Assembly (NCBI RefSeq): GCF_002288225.1 | Contig: NZ_CP016777.1 | Coordinates: forward strand, 1 to 64,000 | Reading direction: 5' to 3' | DNA: 64,000 nucleotides | From: Candidatus Planktophila dulcis | GTDB taxonomy: Bacteria > Actinomycetota > Actinomycetes > Nanopelagicales > Nanopelagicaceae | Part shown: in pieces, positions 1-8,334 of the stretch | Numbering within the stretch: position 1 is the stretch's first letter | Layout of the letters: the number at the start of each line of letters is the position of its first letter | The notes under the pieces: generated by a model | Told to the model about the DNA's origin: nothing | Seen by the model: only the letters and a program-made list of their open reading frames with translations | Database searches by the model: none | Made by a program: the position numbers and the translations under genes

Positions 1-98
1 TCCACAGGTATCCGTCATTTCCGGCCTAAATCAAGGGTAAACCCCTACTTTAGACCACAGCCTGTGGATAACATTGTGGATAGACCTGGGGGCTTGAT
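1..98. promoter_or_regulatory. dnaA upstream region with DnaA boxes
   Basis: A perfect DnaA box in reverse orientation (TGTGGATAA) lies at 63-71, and a one-mismatch copy (TGTGGATAG) at 75-83, directly ahead of the dnaA start. The first bases of the window (TCCACAGG) may be the end of another box. Boxes at this spot are known to bring DnaA autoregulation and to extend the origin. No confident -35/-10 pair was picked out. Confidence 0.7.
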
Positions 99-1502
99 AT
101 GGCAGTTGTTGGCGTTGAGCTAACTGAGCTCTGGGATCGCATCGTTGAGCATGTTTCAGCAGGTGAACCCCAGCATCGCGCCTTCTTAGCGATGACTAAG
201 CCCCTTGGTCTTCTACAGAATGAAGGTGGCGCCACATCCCTTCTTGTTGCAGCCCCTAACGCCTTTGCAAAAGATGTTCTCGAATCAAGGCTTCGCTCTG
301 TTGTTAATGAAGTGCTCACACAAGAACTTGGTGAGAAGGCAAATATTGCAGTGATGGTCGATGAGACTTTAGAGCTTGCAGATCTTCCTGCGCCAACCAT
401 TGTTGTTGAAAGTGTCTCCACGCGACCTGGCACAGGACGCGATGATGAAGGCTCGCGCAAAACAGATGAGCCATCACAGCTCAATGCTCGCTACATCTTT
501 GAAACTTTTGTTATCGGTGCATCAAATCGCTTTGCACATGCTGCAGCAGTTGCTGTCGCTGAAGCGCCAGCGAAGGCATATAACCCACTCTTTATTTATG
601 GTGAGTCAGGTCTTGGTAAGACTCACTTGCTCCACGCAATTGGTGCTTATGCAAAAGAGCTCTATGGCAATACTCGCGTTCGTTATGTCTCCTCTGAAGA
701 ATTCACCAATGACTTTATTAACTCTATTCGTGATGATAAAGCAACCGCTTTCCAGCGTCGCTATCGCGATCTCGATATCTTGCTTGTTGATGATATTCAA
801 TTCTTAGAAAATAAAGAGCGCACACAGGAAGAGTTCTTCCACACCTTTAATACGCTCTATAACGCTAATAAACAAATAGTTATTTCATCAGATCGCCCGC
901 CAAAGCAATTGACTACTTTGGAAGATCGTCTGCGTTCACGATTTGAGTGGGGTTTGATTACAGATATTCAGCCACCAGAACTAGAAACTCGTATTGCAAT
1001 TCTTCGCAAGAAAGCTGCGCAAGATAAGTTAAATGCACCCGATGATGTCCTTGAATTTATCGCATCAAAGATTTCGACAAATATCCGCGAGCTTGAAGGT
1101 GCGCTGATTCGTGTGACGGCATTTGCATCCCTTAACCGCCAGGTGGTGGATATGGGTCTTGCTGAAATCGTTCTCAAAGATTTGATTCCTAATGAGATTA
1201 ACTCTGAGATCACAGCCCCAACAATCATGGCGCAGACCGCGGCTTACTACAGCCTGACTATCGATGACCTTTGTGGTACTTCTCGATCTCGTGCACTTGT
1301 GAATGCTCGCCAGATTGCGATGTATCTATGTCGCGAACTCACAGAGTTATCGCTACCAAAGATTGGCCAGACATTTGGCGGCCGCGATCACACCACTGTG
1401 ATGCATGCCGACCGAAAGATCCGCGAGCTTATGGCTGAGCGCCGTTCGATTTATAACCAGGTAAATGAGTTGACCACCCGTATTAAGCAGCAGATGAAGT
1501 AG
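99..1502 (+). CDS. dnaA: Chromosomal replication initiator protein DnaA
   Basis: This is the AAA+ initiator that binds DnaA boxes and opens the origin. The 467-residue protein has a short N-terminal domain I and an acidic, variable linker around residues 95-130. The ATPase domain III follows, with Walker A GESGLGKT at 168-175 and Walker B LLVDD near 228-232. The C-terminal DNA-binding domain carries the family signature GGRDHTTV at 427-434. The linker is short compared with the long domain II of many Streptomyces relatives. The ATG at 99 lies just after two DnaA boxes, which suggests autoregulation. The gene is followed by the origin and dnaN, the common bacterial order. Identification is secure. 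Confidence 0.98.
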   Translation: MAVVGVELTELWDRIVEHVSAGEPQHRAFLAMTKPLGLLQNEGGATSLLVAAPNAFAKDVLESRLRSVVNEVLTQELGEKANIAVMVDETLELADLPAPTIVVESVSTRPGTGRDDEGSRKTDEPSQLNARYIFETFVIGASNRFAHAAAVAVAEAPAKAYNPLFIYGESGLGKTHLLHAIGAYAKELYGNTRVRYVSSEEFTNDFINSIRDDKATAFQRRYRDLDILLVDDIQFLENKERTQEEFFHTFNTLYNANKQIVISSDRPPKQLTTLEDRLRSRFEWGLITDIQPPELETRIAILRKKAAQDKLNAPDDVLEFIASKISTNIRELEGALIRVTAFASLNRQVVDMGLAEIVLKDLIPNEINSEITAPTIMAQTAAYYSLTIDDLCGTSRSRALVNARQIAMYLCRELTELSLPKIGQTFGGRDHTTVMHADRKIRELMAERRSIYNQVNELTTRIKQQMK

Positions 1503-1862
1503 ACCCCAAATAGGGGTTATGTCCGTTTTCACCCCCTTTACCCCCAGATGGGGATAACTTGTGGATAACTGTGGATATAGGCGCTATTTATGTGGGTAAC
1601 AGGCTTTGATCAGCACATGCAAAGAAAGGGGAGCTTTTATGAAGGCGGTAGTGCACATTCTTACCCACAGCTTAAGCGGCGTTTCCCACAGCGCCCCACA
1701 GGTCAATCAAGGCTCTGACCAGCACTTTTACCGCTTTTCCACAGCTTTACCCCGCGGTTACTACTACTACCTTTATCTATACAAATCCCGTTTCCAAGCG
1801 GACCGCTTCCACATTAGATTTCCACTACTACAAAACACCTACATGGATCTGAGGGCTACGGC
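1503..1862. other. oriC: Replication origin oriC (dnaA-dnaN intergenic region)
   Basis: This 360-base gap is the only long non-coding stretch in the window. It holds two groups of DnaA-box-like 9-mers in opposite orientation. The left group is TGGGGATAA 1549-1557, TGTGGATAA 1560-1568 (perfect), TGTGGATAT 1570-1578 and TGTGGGTAA 1591-1599. The right group is TTACCCACA 1661-1669, TTTCCCACA 1682-1690 and TTTTCCACA 1735-1743. A GC block, a TAC-trinucleotide run and an A/T-rich stretch follow (see the separate entry). A small hairpin (CCCC-aaata-GGGG) sits right after the dnaA stop. An 86-codon open frame across the region has no coding support and is not annotated. Confidence 0.92.
1750..1786 (+). 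other. Probable DnaA-trio unwinding element
   Basis: After the last DnaA-box-like site (1735-1743) comes a GC block CCCCGCGG at 1750-1757. Four TAC triplets follow at 1759-1770 and then an A/T-rich stretch CTTTATCTATACAAAT at 1771-1786. This order, box then GC patch then repeated trinucleotide then A/T-rich DNA, matches the basal unwinding system described for Bacillus subtilis, where DnaA loads on single-stranded trios. The assignment rests on layout and polarity only. Confidence 0.65.
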
Positions 1863-2993
1863 GTGAAATTTACTGTTGATCAACATTCTCTAACAGATGG
1901 AGTGAATTGGGTTTCAAGATCCCTCTCCACACGCCCTATTAAAACCGAGCTCCTCGGAATCAAGATTGATGCAACCGGTGATGATGTTGTCTTAAGTGGT
2001 TCTGATTTAGAGACATCTTCTAAAGCGCACTTTAAAGCAGATATTTTAGAAAAAGGCGCAGTACTTGTGCCAGGAAAGTTACTTGCAGAAATCTGTCGCT
2101 CACTTCCTAATAAACCAATCTCGATCACACTAGATGGCACACGAGTACTTGTGACATCAGGCTCTGCAAAATTTACTCTTCCCACACTTTCGCTCTCTGA
2201 ATATCCAAACCTTCCAGAGCTACCTGAGACAACAGGATCGGTTGCAAGTGATACTTTCGCAACAGCTGTGGCACAAGTTGCCATCGCAGCTGGCCGCGAT
2301 GACTCCCTTCCCACACTTACTGGTGTTCATGTTGAAATCAATGAAGAGACAATCACACTTGCTGCCACAGATCGCTATCGCCTTGCAGTTCGCGAATTTA
2401 ATTGGAATCCCGCAACACCAGGGTTTTCAACATCAGCACTGATGCGCGCTCGCACACTTGCAGATGCTGCAAAGTCATTAGTGGGCTCAAAGAATGTTTC
2501 ACTGTCTTTCGCACCCACAACCTCAAATGATCGCCTTGCGGGATTTAGTGGTGATGGCAAGACAATGACATCACGTATGTTGGATGGAACTTTCCCTCCA
2601 TACCGCCACCTACTGCCAACAGAGACAGTTACCACTGCAGTTGTTGAAGTGGCACCTTTCCTAGATTCAGTACGCCGCGTTGCACTCGTGACAGATAAGA
2701 CTGTTCCACTACGCCTTGAATTTAAAGATGGCGGGGTCTCACTTGAAGCAGGCGCGGGGGAGGAAGCGCAAGCAACCGAAACTATTGATGTGCTTCTCAA
2801 TGGCGAGCAAATCTCCATTGCATTTAATCCAGTTTTCTTAGCTGATGGCCTGCAAGCGGTGGGAACACCATTTGTGCAGATCTCATTTACTGGCTCCAAC
2901 AAACCTGCGATTCTCACAGGGCGCACAGAACCTAATGGCGCATCTATTGAGAACTACCGCTACCTGTTGATGCCTATGCGTTACGCCTCTTAA
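1863..2993 (+). CDS. dnaN: DNA polymerase III beta subunit (sliding clamp)
   Basis: The product is the ring-shaped processivity clamp of the replicative polymerase. It is 376 residues long, normal for the family, and begins at a GTG codon at 1863. The start MKFTVDQHSLTDGVNWVSR and the end ENYRYLLMPMRY are typical beta-clamp termini; the latter contributes to the partner-binding pocket. Three clamp domains fit the length. recF follows after 12 bases, so the two are probably co-transcribed. The gene starts directly after the origin, in the standard dnaA-oriC-dnaN-recF order. Confidence 0.97.
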   Translation: MKFTVDQHSLTDGVNWVSRSLSTRPIKTELLGIKIDATGDDVVLSGSDLETSSKAHFKADILEKGAVLVPGKLLAEICRSLPNKPISITLDGTRVLVTSGSAKFTLPTLSLSEYPNLPELPETTGSVASDTFATAVAQVAIAAGRDDSLPTLTGVHVEINEETITLAATDRYRLAVREFNWNPATPGFSTSALMRARTLADAAKSLVGSKNVSLSFAPTTSNDRLAGFSGDGKTMTSRMLDGTFPPYRHLLPTETVTTAVVEVAPFLDSVRRVALVTDKTVPLRLEFKDGGVSLEAGAGEEAQATETIDVLLNGEQISIAFNPVFLADGLQAVGTPFVQISFTGSNKPAILTGRTEPNGASIENYRYLLMPMRYAS

Positions 2994-3005
2994 CGAGTTA
3001 CTTAC

Positions 3006-4091
3006 ATGCGCGTAACCCGGCTAGCGCTGACGAATTTTCGCTCCTATAAAAGCCTCGAGCTGGAATTTTCATCTGGCCCCACTACCTTTATTGGCAATAA
3101 CGGCAGCGGCAAAACAAATATTGCAGAAAGCCTTATCTATCTCGCATACCTTTCATCCCACCGCGTCTCTAATAACCAACCACTAATTTCACTCGGCGCA
3201 GATCAAGCAATCATCCGTGCCGAAATTGAGAGTCAAGGTCGCACACTGCAAGTTGATTTAGAGATCAATGCAAATAAAGCAAACCGTGCACGCCTTAATG
3301 GCAATGCGGTTAAATCACAGCGCGAGATATTGGGCGCTCTGCAGATTATCTACTTCTCCCCCGAAGATCTTGATTTAGTAAGAGGTGAGCCCACACACCG
3401 CCGTGACTTCCTCGACAAACTTCTCATTACTCAATCACCACGCCTTGCAGGTGTGATATCTGATTATGAGCGCGTTGTGAAACAACGCAACACACTTCTT
3501 AAAACAAGAGCGCCGGAGAATGCGCTCATCCCATGGACTGAGCAACTGATCGCACTCGGCGCGCAGTTATCTGCAGAGCGCATACAACTAGTGGATGAGT
3601 TAAGCCCTTATGTTGCAGCCAACTACGCAAACCTCAATGAGGTAAAAGCTGCATCTATCTCATATAAATCATCTACCGATAACTTATCTGCAGATATTGA
3701 ACACAACATCGAGATTATGACTGCGCGCCAACTAGAAGTTGCGCGCCAAGAACAAGAACGCGGTGTTTCACTGATTGGTCCACACCGCGATGACTTACAT
3801 CTTCAGCTCGGAGACTTTCCTGCAAAAGGTTATGCAAGCCACGGTGAATCCTGGTCGATGGCAATCTCGCTACGTATTGGTTCCTATAACTTACTTAAAT
3901 CAGAAGGGGCAGAACCCGTCTTAATCCTCGATGACATCTTTGCTGAGCTCGATACTGTGCGCCGCCAACAATTAACCTCTGTCACACAGATGGCTGAGCA
4001 AACATTTATTACTGCAGCAGTTGAAAGTGATTTACCGGCAGAGCTACTATCGACCAAGTTCTATGTGACACCGGGGGTGGCGGTTAAATGA
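3006..4091 (+). CDS. recF: DNA repair/recombination ATPase RecF
   Basis: RecF is an SMC-like ATPase that helps load RecA at gapped DNA. The protein has 361 residues, with the N-terminal motif LTNFRSY, Walker A GNNGSGKT at 30-37 and a C-terminal Walker B region LILDDIFAELD near 306-316. The segment GPHRDD in the middle matches the family. The ATG at 3006 follows dnaN closely. Its stop overlaps the start of the next gene by four bases (ATGA), pointing to translational coupling with the DUF721 protein. Confidence 0.96.
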   Translation: MRVTRLALTNFRSYKSLELEFSSGPTTFIGNNGSGKTNIAESLIYLAYLSSHRVSNNQPLISLGADQAIIRAEIESQGRTLQVDLEINANKANRARLNGNAVKSQREILGALQIIYFSPEDLDLVRGEPTHRRDFLDKLLITQSPRLAGVISDYERVVKQRNTLLKTRAPENALIPWTEQLIALGAQLSAERIQLVDELSPYVAANYANLNEVKAASISYKSSTDNLSADIEHNIEIMTARQLEVARQEQERGVSLIGPHRDDLHLQLGDFPAKGYASHGESWSMAISLRIGSYNLLKSEGAEPVLILDDIFAELDTVRRQQLTSVTQMAEQTFITAAVESDLPAELLSTKFYVTPGVAVK

Positions 4092-4537
4092 AGCGCGATC
4101 TCGCCCACGACCTCTTCCAAAGTTATAAGACAGGTTTTACTAAAAAGAAGAAAGTCATTGAAGAGCGCAGCCAAACCCCAGGAGATCCCACACTCATCGC
4201 CAGTGTCTTAAGTGAGTTAATCCAACAACGCGATTGGGATGCAGGCCTTGCTGAAGGAACTCTCTTTGCAACCTGGCCACAAGTAGTCGGCCCTGAGATC
4301 GGCCAACACACAACACCACTTTCGATGCTCGATGGTCGCCTATTAGTTCAATGCTCTTCCACTGCCTGGGCGACCCAACTCAACCTTGTGGGGCCATCTC
4401 TGCTTGAGAAGATCCGCTCCAGCGCACCCGGCGCCCTCGTTGAATCCCTGGACTTCATCGGCCCCCAGGCGCCTTCATGGAAGCGTGGTCTTCGCACCAT
4501 CTCCAACGGCCGCGGGCCCCGCGATACCTATGGCTAG
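4088..4537 (+). CDS. DUF721 (DciA-like) domain protein
   Basis: This 149-residue protein has the DUF721 core around residues 45-130 (WPQVVGPEIGQHTTPLSM, then LLVQCSSTAWATQLNL). The domain sits in this position, after recF, in many Actinobacteria. Other members of the family, called DciA, act with the replicative helicase, so a replication role is plausible but not shown by the sequence. It overlaps recF by ATGA. In many Actinobacteria gyrB and gyrA come next; here the heat-shock operon does. Confidence 0.88.
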   Translation: MKRDLAHDLFQSYKTGFTKKKKVIEERSQTPGDPTLIASVLSELIQQRDWDAGLAEGTLFATWPQVVGPEIGQHTTPLSMLDGRLLVQCSSTAWATQLNLVGPSLLEKIRSSAPGALVESLDFIGPQAPSWKRGLRTISNGRGPRDTYG

Positions 4538-4576
4538 GGAATAAAGCTCTCCCACCTGCTGTTCAACTGTATGAAA

Positions 4577-4624
4577 CCTGAGTCGACTCGACTCAACTCT
4601 TTGCGTAGAATCGACTCAGGTTAC
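4577..4624 (+). promoter_or_regulatory. dnaK promoter with HAIR operator for HspR
   Basis: An inverted repeat CCTGAGT-N7-ACTCAAC at 4577-4597 matches the HspR-associated inverted repeat (CTTGAGT-N7-ACTCAAG) at 12 of 14 fixed positions. It covers a -35-like TCGACT at 4583-4588, placed 17 bases before a -10-like TAGAAT at 4606-4611. A further half-site ACTCAGG lies at 4614-4620. HspR is the last gene of the operon (7942-8334), so negative feedback with DnaK as co-repressor is expected from known actinobacterial systems. The dnaK ribosome-binding site AAGGAG is at 4672-4677. Confidence 0.87.
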
Positions 4625-4685
4625 AAAGAAGCCTCGACCCAGATCGGCTCGAGAGATCACCAGTTCTATAGAAGGAGCAAGAGAA

Positions 4686-6521
4686 ATGGCTAGAGCAGTC
4701 GGAATCGACCTAGGAACAACAAATAGCTGCGTATCAGTACTCGAAGGTGGAGAACCAACGGTTATTGCAAACGCGGAAGGTGCTCGCACAACCCCATCGA
4801 TCGTGGCATTTGCTAAGAATGGCGAAGTTCTCGTCGGTGAAGTTGCAAAGCGTCAATCAGTGACAAACGTTGAACGCACAATCCGTTCCGTTAAGCGTCA
4901 CATGGGTACTAACTGGTCGATGGATATCGACGGTAAGAAGTACACAGCACAAGAAATTTCAGCGCGCGTATTGCAAAAGCTAAAGCGCGATGCAGAGGCG
5001 TACTTAGGTGAGACAGTGACGGATGCAGTTATTACTGTTCCTGCCTACTTCAACGATGCACAGCGCCAAGCAACAAAAGAAGCTGGCGAGATCGCAGGCC
5101 TTAATGTTCTACGTATTATCAACGAGCCAACTGCGGCTGCCCTTGCCTATGGTTTAGATAAGGCTGATCAAGAGCAGACAATTCTTGTCTTCGACCTTGG
5201 CGGTGGAACATTTGACGTCTCACTTCTAGAAATCGGCGATGGTGTTGTTGAAGTTAAAGCAACCAACGGTGATAACAACCTCGGTGGCGATGACTGGGAT
5301 CAAGCACTTGTTGATCACCTCGTGAAGACATTTGGATCTGCAAACGGCATTGATCTCACAAAAGATAAGATGGCGATGCAGCGTATTCGTGAAGCAGCAG
5401 AGAAGGCGAAGATTGAACTTTCATCTTCACAATCGGCAACAATAAACTTGCCATATATCACAGTTGATTCAGAGAAGAACCCGTTGTTCCTTGATGAAAC
5501 AATTACTCGCGCACAGTTCCAGTCATTGACCGCAGATCTACTTGAGCGATGCAAGAAGCCATTCCAAGCAGTTCTTAAAGATGCTGGAATTCCTATTGCA
5601 AATATTCAGTCAGTTGTACTTGTGGGTGGATCAACTCGTATGCCAGCTGTTGTGGACCTAGTTCGCGAACTCACAGGCGGAAAAGAGCCTAATAAGGGCG
5701 TAAACCCTGATGAAGTAGTTGCAGTGGGTGCATCTCTTCAAGCCGGTGTTCTTAAGGGTGAAGTAAAGGATGTATTGCTTCTTGATGTGACACCACTTTC
5801 ACTTGGTATTGAAACCAAGGGTGGAGTGATGACAAAGCTCATCGAGCGCAACACAACTATCCCTACAAAGCGCTCTGAAATCTTTACAACTGCTGATGAT
5901 AATCAGCCAGCTGTACAGATTCAGGCTTACCAAGGTGAGCGCGAGATGGCTGCATATAACAAGAAGCTCGGAATGTTTGAGCTCACTGGAATTGCACCAG
6001 CACCACGCGGTGTTCCACAAGTTGAAGTGACATTCGATATCGATGCAAACGGAATCGTTCACGTCTCTGCAAAAGATCTCGCAACAGGTAAAGAGCAAGG
6101 AATGACCATCACAGGTGGTTCAGCTCTTTCCAAGGATGAGATTGCACAGATGATGGCAGATGCTGAAGCACACGCTAACGAAGATAAGCAGCGTCGTGAA
6201 GAAGCAGAAATCCGCAACACTGGAGATTCACTTGTCTATCAGACAGAGAAGTTCCTTACCGATAACGCGGATAAGTTCACTGAAGGTGAAGCTGCAACGA
6301 AGAAGGCCGAACTCGATGAAGCACTTGCTCTATTGAAGACAGACCTCAATGGTGCAAACTTCGAATCAATTAAGACAAATACTGAAAAAGTCTCGACTAT
6401 CTCACAAGCACTCGGTGCAATGATGTATGCAAACGCATCTGCGCAAAGTGAGGGCGCACAAGGCGGATCTGAAGATCATGTTGAAGATGCAGAAGTAATC
6501 GACGCTGAAGAAGCTAACTAA
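4686..6521 (+). CDS. dnaK: Molecular chaperone DnaK (Hsp70)
   Basis: The product is the ATP-driven Hsp70 chaperone that binds exposed hydrophobic segments of client proteins. The 611-residue protein has the N-terminal phosphate-binding motif GIDLGTTNS at 6-14 and [11 protein letters not shown] from about residue 146. [10 protein letters not shown] follows, then the substrate-binding domain and an acidic tail ending [15 protein letters not shown] eight bases before the ATG supports the start. It heads the operon dnaK-grpE-dnaJ-hspR behind a HAIR operator, and its stop overlaps the grpE start (TAATG). Confidence 0.99.
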   Translation: MARAVGIDLGTTNSCVSVLEGGEPTVIANAEGARTTPSIVAFAKNGEVLVGEVAKRQSVTNVERTIRSVKRHMGTNWSMDIDGKKYTAQEISARVLQKLKRDAEAYLGETVTDAVITVPAYFNDAQRQATKEAGEIAGLNVLRIINEPTAAALAYGLDKADQEQTILVFDLGGGTFDVSLLEIGDGVVEVKATNGDNNLGGDDWDQALVDHLVKTFGSANGIDLTKDKMAMQRIREAAEKAKIELSSSQSATINLPYITVDSEKNPLFLDETITRAQFQSLTADLLERCKKPFQAVLKDAGIPIANIQSVVLVGGSTRMPAVVDLVRELTGGKEPNKGVNPDEVVAVGASLQAGVLKGEVKDVLLLDVTPLSLGIETKGGVMTKLIERNTTIPTKRSEIFTTADDNQPAVQIQAYQGEREMAAYNKKLGMFELTGIAPAPRGVPQVEVTFDIDANGIVHVSAKDLATGKEQGMTITGGSALSKDEIAQMMADAEAHANEDKQRREEAEIRNTGDSLVYQTEKFLTDNADKFTEGEAATKKAELDEALALLKTDLNGANFESIKTNTEKVSTISQALGAMMYANASAQSEGAQGGSEDHVEDAEVIDAEEAN

Positions 6522-7015
6522 TGTCAGATACAACAGATCAAGTTGTCGATGAGACAACACCTGTTGTTGAAGAAGTTGTGGAGGCTGCACCGGAGCAAGA
6601 GATTGATCCGGTTGCAGCGCTCACAGCTGATTTACAACGACTTCAGGCTGAATATGCCAACTACCGTAAGCGCGTAGAGCGCGACCGCGCAGTTGCCCAT
6701 GAAACAGCTATTGGTTCAGTACTAACCGAACTTCTTGCAACTCTTGATGACATCGATCGCGCATCAGAGCACAACGAGCTCACCGGTGGCTTCAAGGCGG
6801 TTGCAGATCAGATTGCTGCCATCACAACACGTTTTGGACTTGAGAAGTATGGAACTGAAGGCGATGCCTTTGATCCCCAGATTCATGAAGCGCTACTGCA
6901 TGACACTTCAAATGAAGTAACAACACCTACTGCATCAAAGATTTTGCAGCCTGGATATAAATACAAAGAACGCATCTTGCGCCCTGCGCGCGTTGCGGTT
7001 ACGGATCCAGAATAA
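6521..7015 (+). CDS. grpE: Nucleotide exchange factor GrpE
   Basis: GrpE releases ADP from DnaK. The 164-residue protein has an acidic disordered N-terminus (about residues 1-30) and a long helical segment (LQRLQAEYANYRKRVERD). The C-terminal beta domain includes DPQIHEALLHD and ends with KERILRPARVAVTDPE. This is the usual GrpE layout at slightly below average length. The start codon overlaps the dnaK stop by one base, indicating coupled translation. Confidence 0.97.
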   Translation: MSDTTDQVVDETTPVVEEVVEAAPEQEIDPVAALTADLQRLQAEYANYRKRVERDRAVAHETAIGSVLTELLATLDDIDRASEHNELTGGFKAVADQIAAITTRFGLEKYGTEGDAFDPQIHEALLHDTSNEVTTPTASKILQPGYKYKERILRPARVAVTDPE

Positions 7016-7018
7016 AAA

Positions 7019-7945
7019 ATGGCCGCTAAAGATTTATATGAGAAGGATTTCTACAAGATCCTCGGCGTAGATAAGAAGGCATCTGCCGATGAGATTAAGA
7101 AGAAATACCGATCTTTAGCGCGCGATTTACACCCTGATAAGAACCAAGGCGATACAGCACTAGAAGATAAGTTCAAAGCGGTCTCTGAGGCATATGACAT
7201 CCTCTCTGATTCTAAAAAGCGTGCTGAATATGATGAAGCTCGTTCTTACTTTGAACGTGGGGGATTTAAAGCGCCACAAGGCGGTGGACAGAACTTCCAA
7301 GGTGGGGATTTCTCAGACATCTTCGGTGGTGGAAACCCACAAGATATCTTTGCCAATCTCTTTGGTGGAGGCGGCCGTCGCGGTCCACGTAAAGGAAGTG
7401 ATTTACAGACTGAAGCAGCGATTACTTTTAAAGAATCTGTCTTTGGCACAACACTTGATTTGAAGTTAAATACTGATGGCAATGGACCACAGAGTATTTC
7501 TGCGCGCGTTCCTGCAGGTGTTAACGATGGTGCAAAGATTCGCGTGAAAGGAAAAGGTGCACCGGGCGAAGCAGGCCCTGGAGATCTCTTCATTGAGCTA
7601 CATGTAAAGCCCCACGCTACTTTCTCACGCAAAGGTGAGAACTTGTTATTAACTCTTCCTGTGACATTTGCAGAAGCAGCCCTTGGCGCAGATATAAAGG
7701 TGCCGACTCTTTCTGGTGATGATGTCACCGTGCGTTTAGCTGCAGGAACACCAACTGGTCGCGTGCTGCGGGTTAAAGGTCGAGGTATTAAAAAAGGCGC
7801 AGTTATTGGGGATTTACTTGTCACGGTTGAAGTGCAAGTACCACGTCGGGTTGAAGGAAAAGCAGAGGAAGCCATTAAGGCATTTGCGCAAGCCACTGCA
7901 GATCACGATATCCGCGCAGAATTTATTACAAAGGCAAAGTCATGA
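7019..7945 (+). CDS. dnaJ: DnaJ-family co-chaperone lacking the zinc-finger domain
   Basis: This J-domain protein stimulates DnaK ATPase activity. The N-terminal J domain carries HPD at residues 38-40. A Gly/Phe-rich linker follows at about 75-120 (FGGGNPQDIFANLFGGGG), then the two C-terminal beta domains. The four CxxCxGxG zinc motifs of classical DnaJ are absent: no cysteine is visible, and the protein is 308 residues rather than about 380. It is therefore of the CbpA-like (class B) type, although it occupies the dnaJ1 operon position. Its last four bases overlap the start of hspR (ATGA). Confidence 0.93.
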   Translation: MAAKDLYEKDFYKILGVDKKASADEIKKKYRSLARDLHPDKNQGDTALEDKFKAVSEAYDILSDSKKRAEYDEARSYFERGGFKAPQGGGQNFQGGDFSDIFGGGNPQDIFANLFGGGGRRGPRKGSDLQTEAAITFKESVFGTTLDLKLNTDGNGPQSISARVPAGVNDGAKIRVKGKGAPGEAGPGDLFIELHVKPHATFSRKGENLLLTLPVTFAEAALGADIKVPTLSGDDVTVRLAAGTPTGRVLRVKGRGIKKGAVIGDLLVTVEVQVPRRVEGKAEEAIKAFAQATADHDIRAEFITKAKS

Positions 7946-8334
7946 CAAAAGATTTGCCACAAGATGAGCATCCAGATGATGATGCAGGACTTTATGTAAT
8001 TTCAGTTGCTGCAGAGCTTTCAGGGCTACATCCACAAACTCTTCGTCAATACGATCGCTTAGGTTTAGTTTCCCCCGATCGCACCGTAGGACGCAACCGT
8101 AGATATTCATTGCGAGATATTGCATCCCTTCGCATGGTCCAGCGCCTTGTTGGTGAAGGAATTAACCATGCAGGTATTAAACGAATTATCGAATTGGAAG
8201 CCGCAATGGCAAATATGGCTGTTGAAGTCGCCAAGCTCCGTATTGAAGTGGATGCACTCCTTATAGAAAATCCACCTAAAGGGCTGTCACTACGTAAGAA
8301 ATCAGATGTGATTATCTATAAAGAAGAAAACTAA
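7942..8334 (+). CDS. hspR: MerR-family heat-shock repressor HspR
   Basis: This 130-residue MerR-type regulator has an N-terminal winged helix (about residues 13-75) with YVISVAAELSGLHPQTLRQY and GRNRRYSLRDIASL, followed by a helical region. Sequence and operon position match HspR, which represses dnaK operons by binding HAIR sites; one such site lies at 4577-4597. The gene overlaps dnaJ by four bases. Its stop codon overlaps by four bases the stop region of the convergent DUF1501 gene. Confidence 0.94.
   Translation: MTKDLPQDEHPDDDAGLYVISVAAELSGLHPQTLRQYDRLGLVSPDRTVGRNRRYSLRDIASLRMVQRLVGEGINHAGIKRIIELEAAMANMAVEVAKLRIEVDALLIENPPKGLSLRKKSDVIIYKEEN

Noticed and set aside
1606-1866. 86-codon open frame across the dnaA-dnaN gap
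   Set aside because: It lies over DnaA boxes and the trio-like element, runs into the dnaN start and has no recognisable protein features.
2375-2926. 183-codon frame antisense to dnaN, and similar long antisense frames in hppA and the surface-protein gene
   Set aside because: All are fully contained in strong genes on the other strand and show no domain or ribosome-binding site.
7246-7896. 216-codon open frame antisense to dnaJ
   Set aside because: It is a mirror of the biased codon use of dnaJ; the protein is low-complexity, Pro/Ser/Arg-rich and without a start signal.
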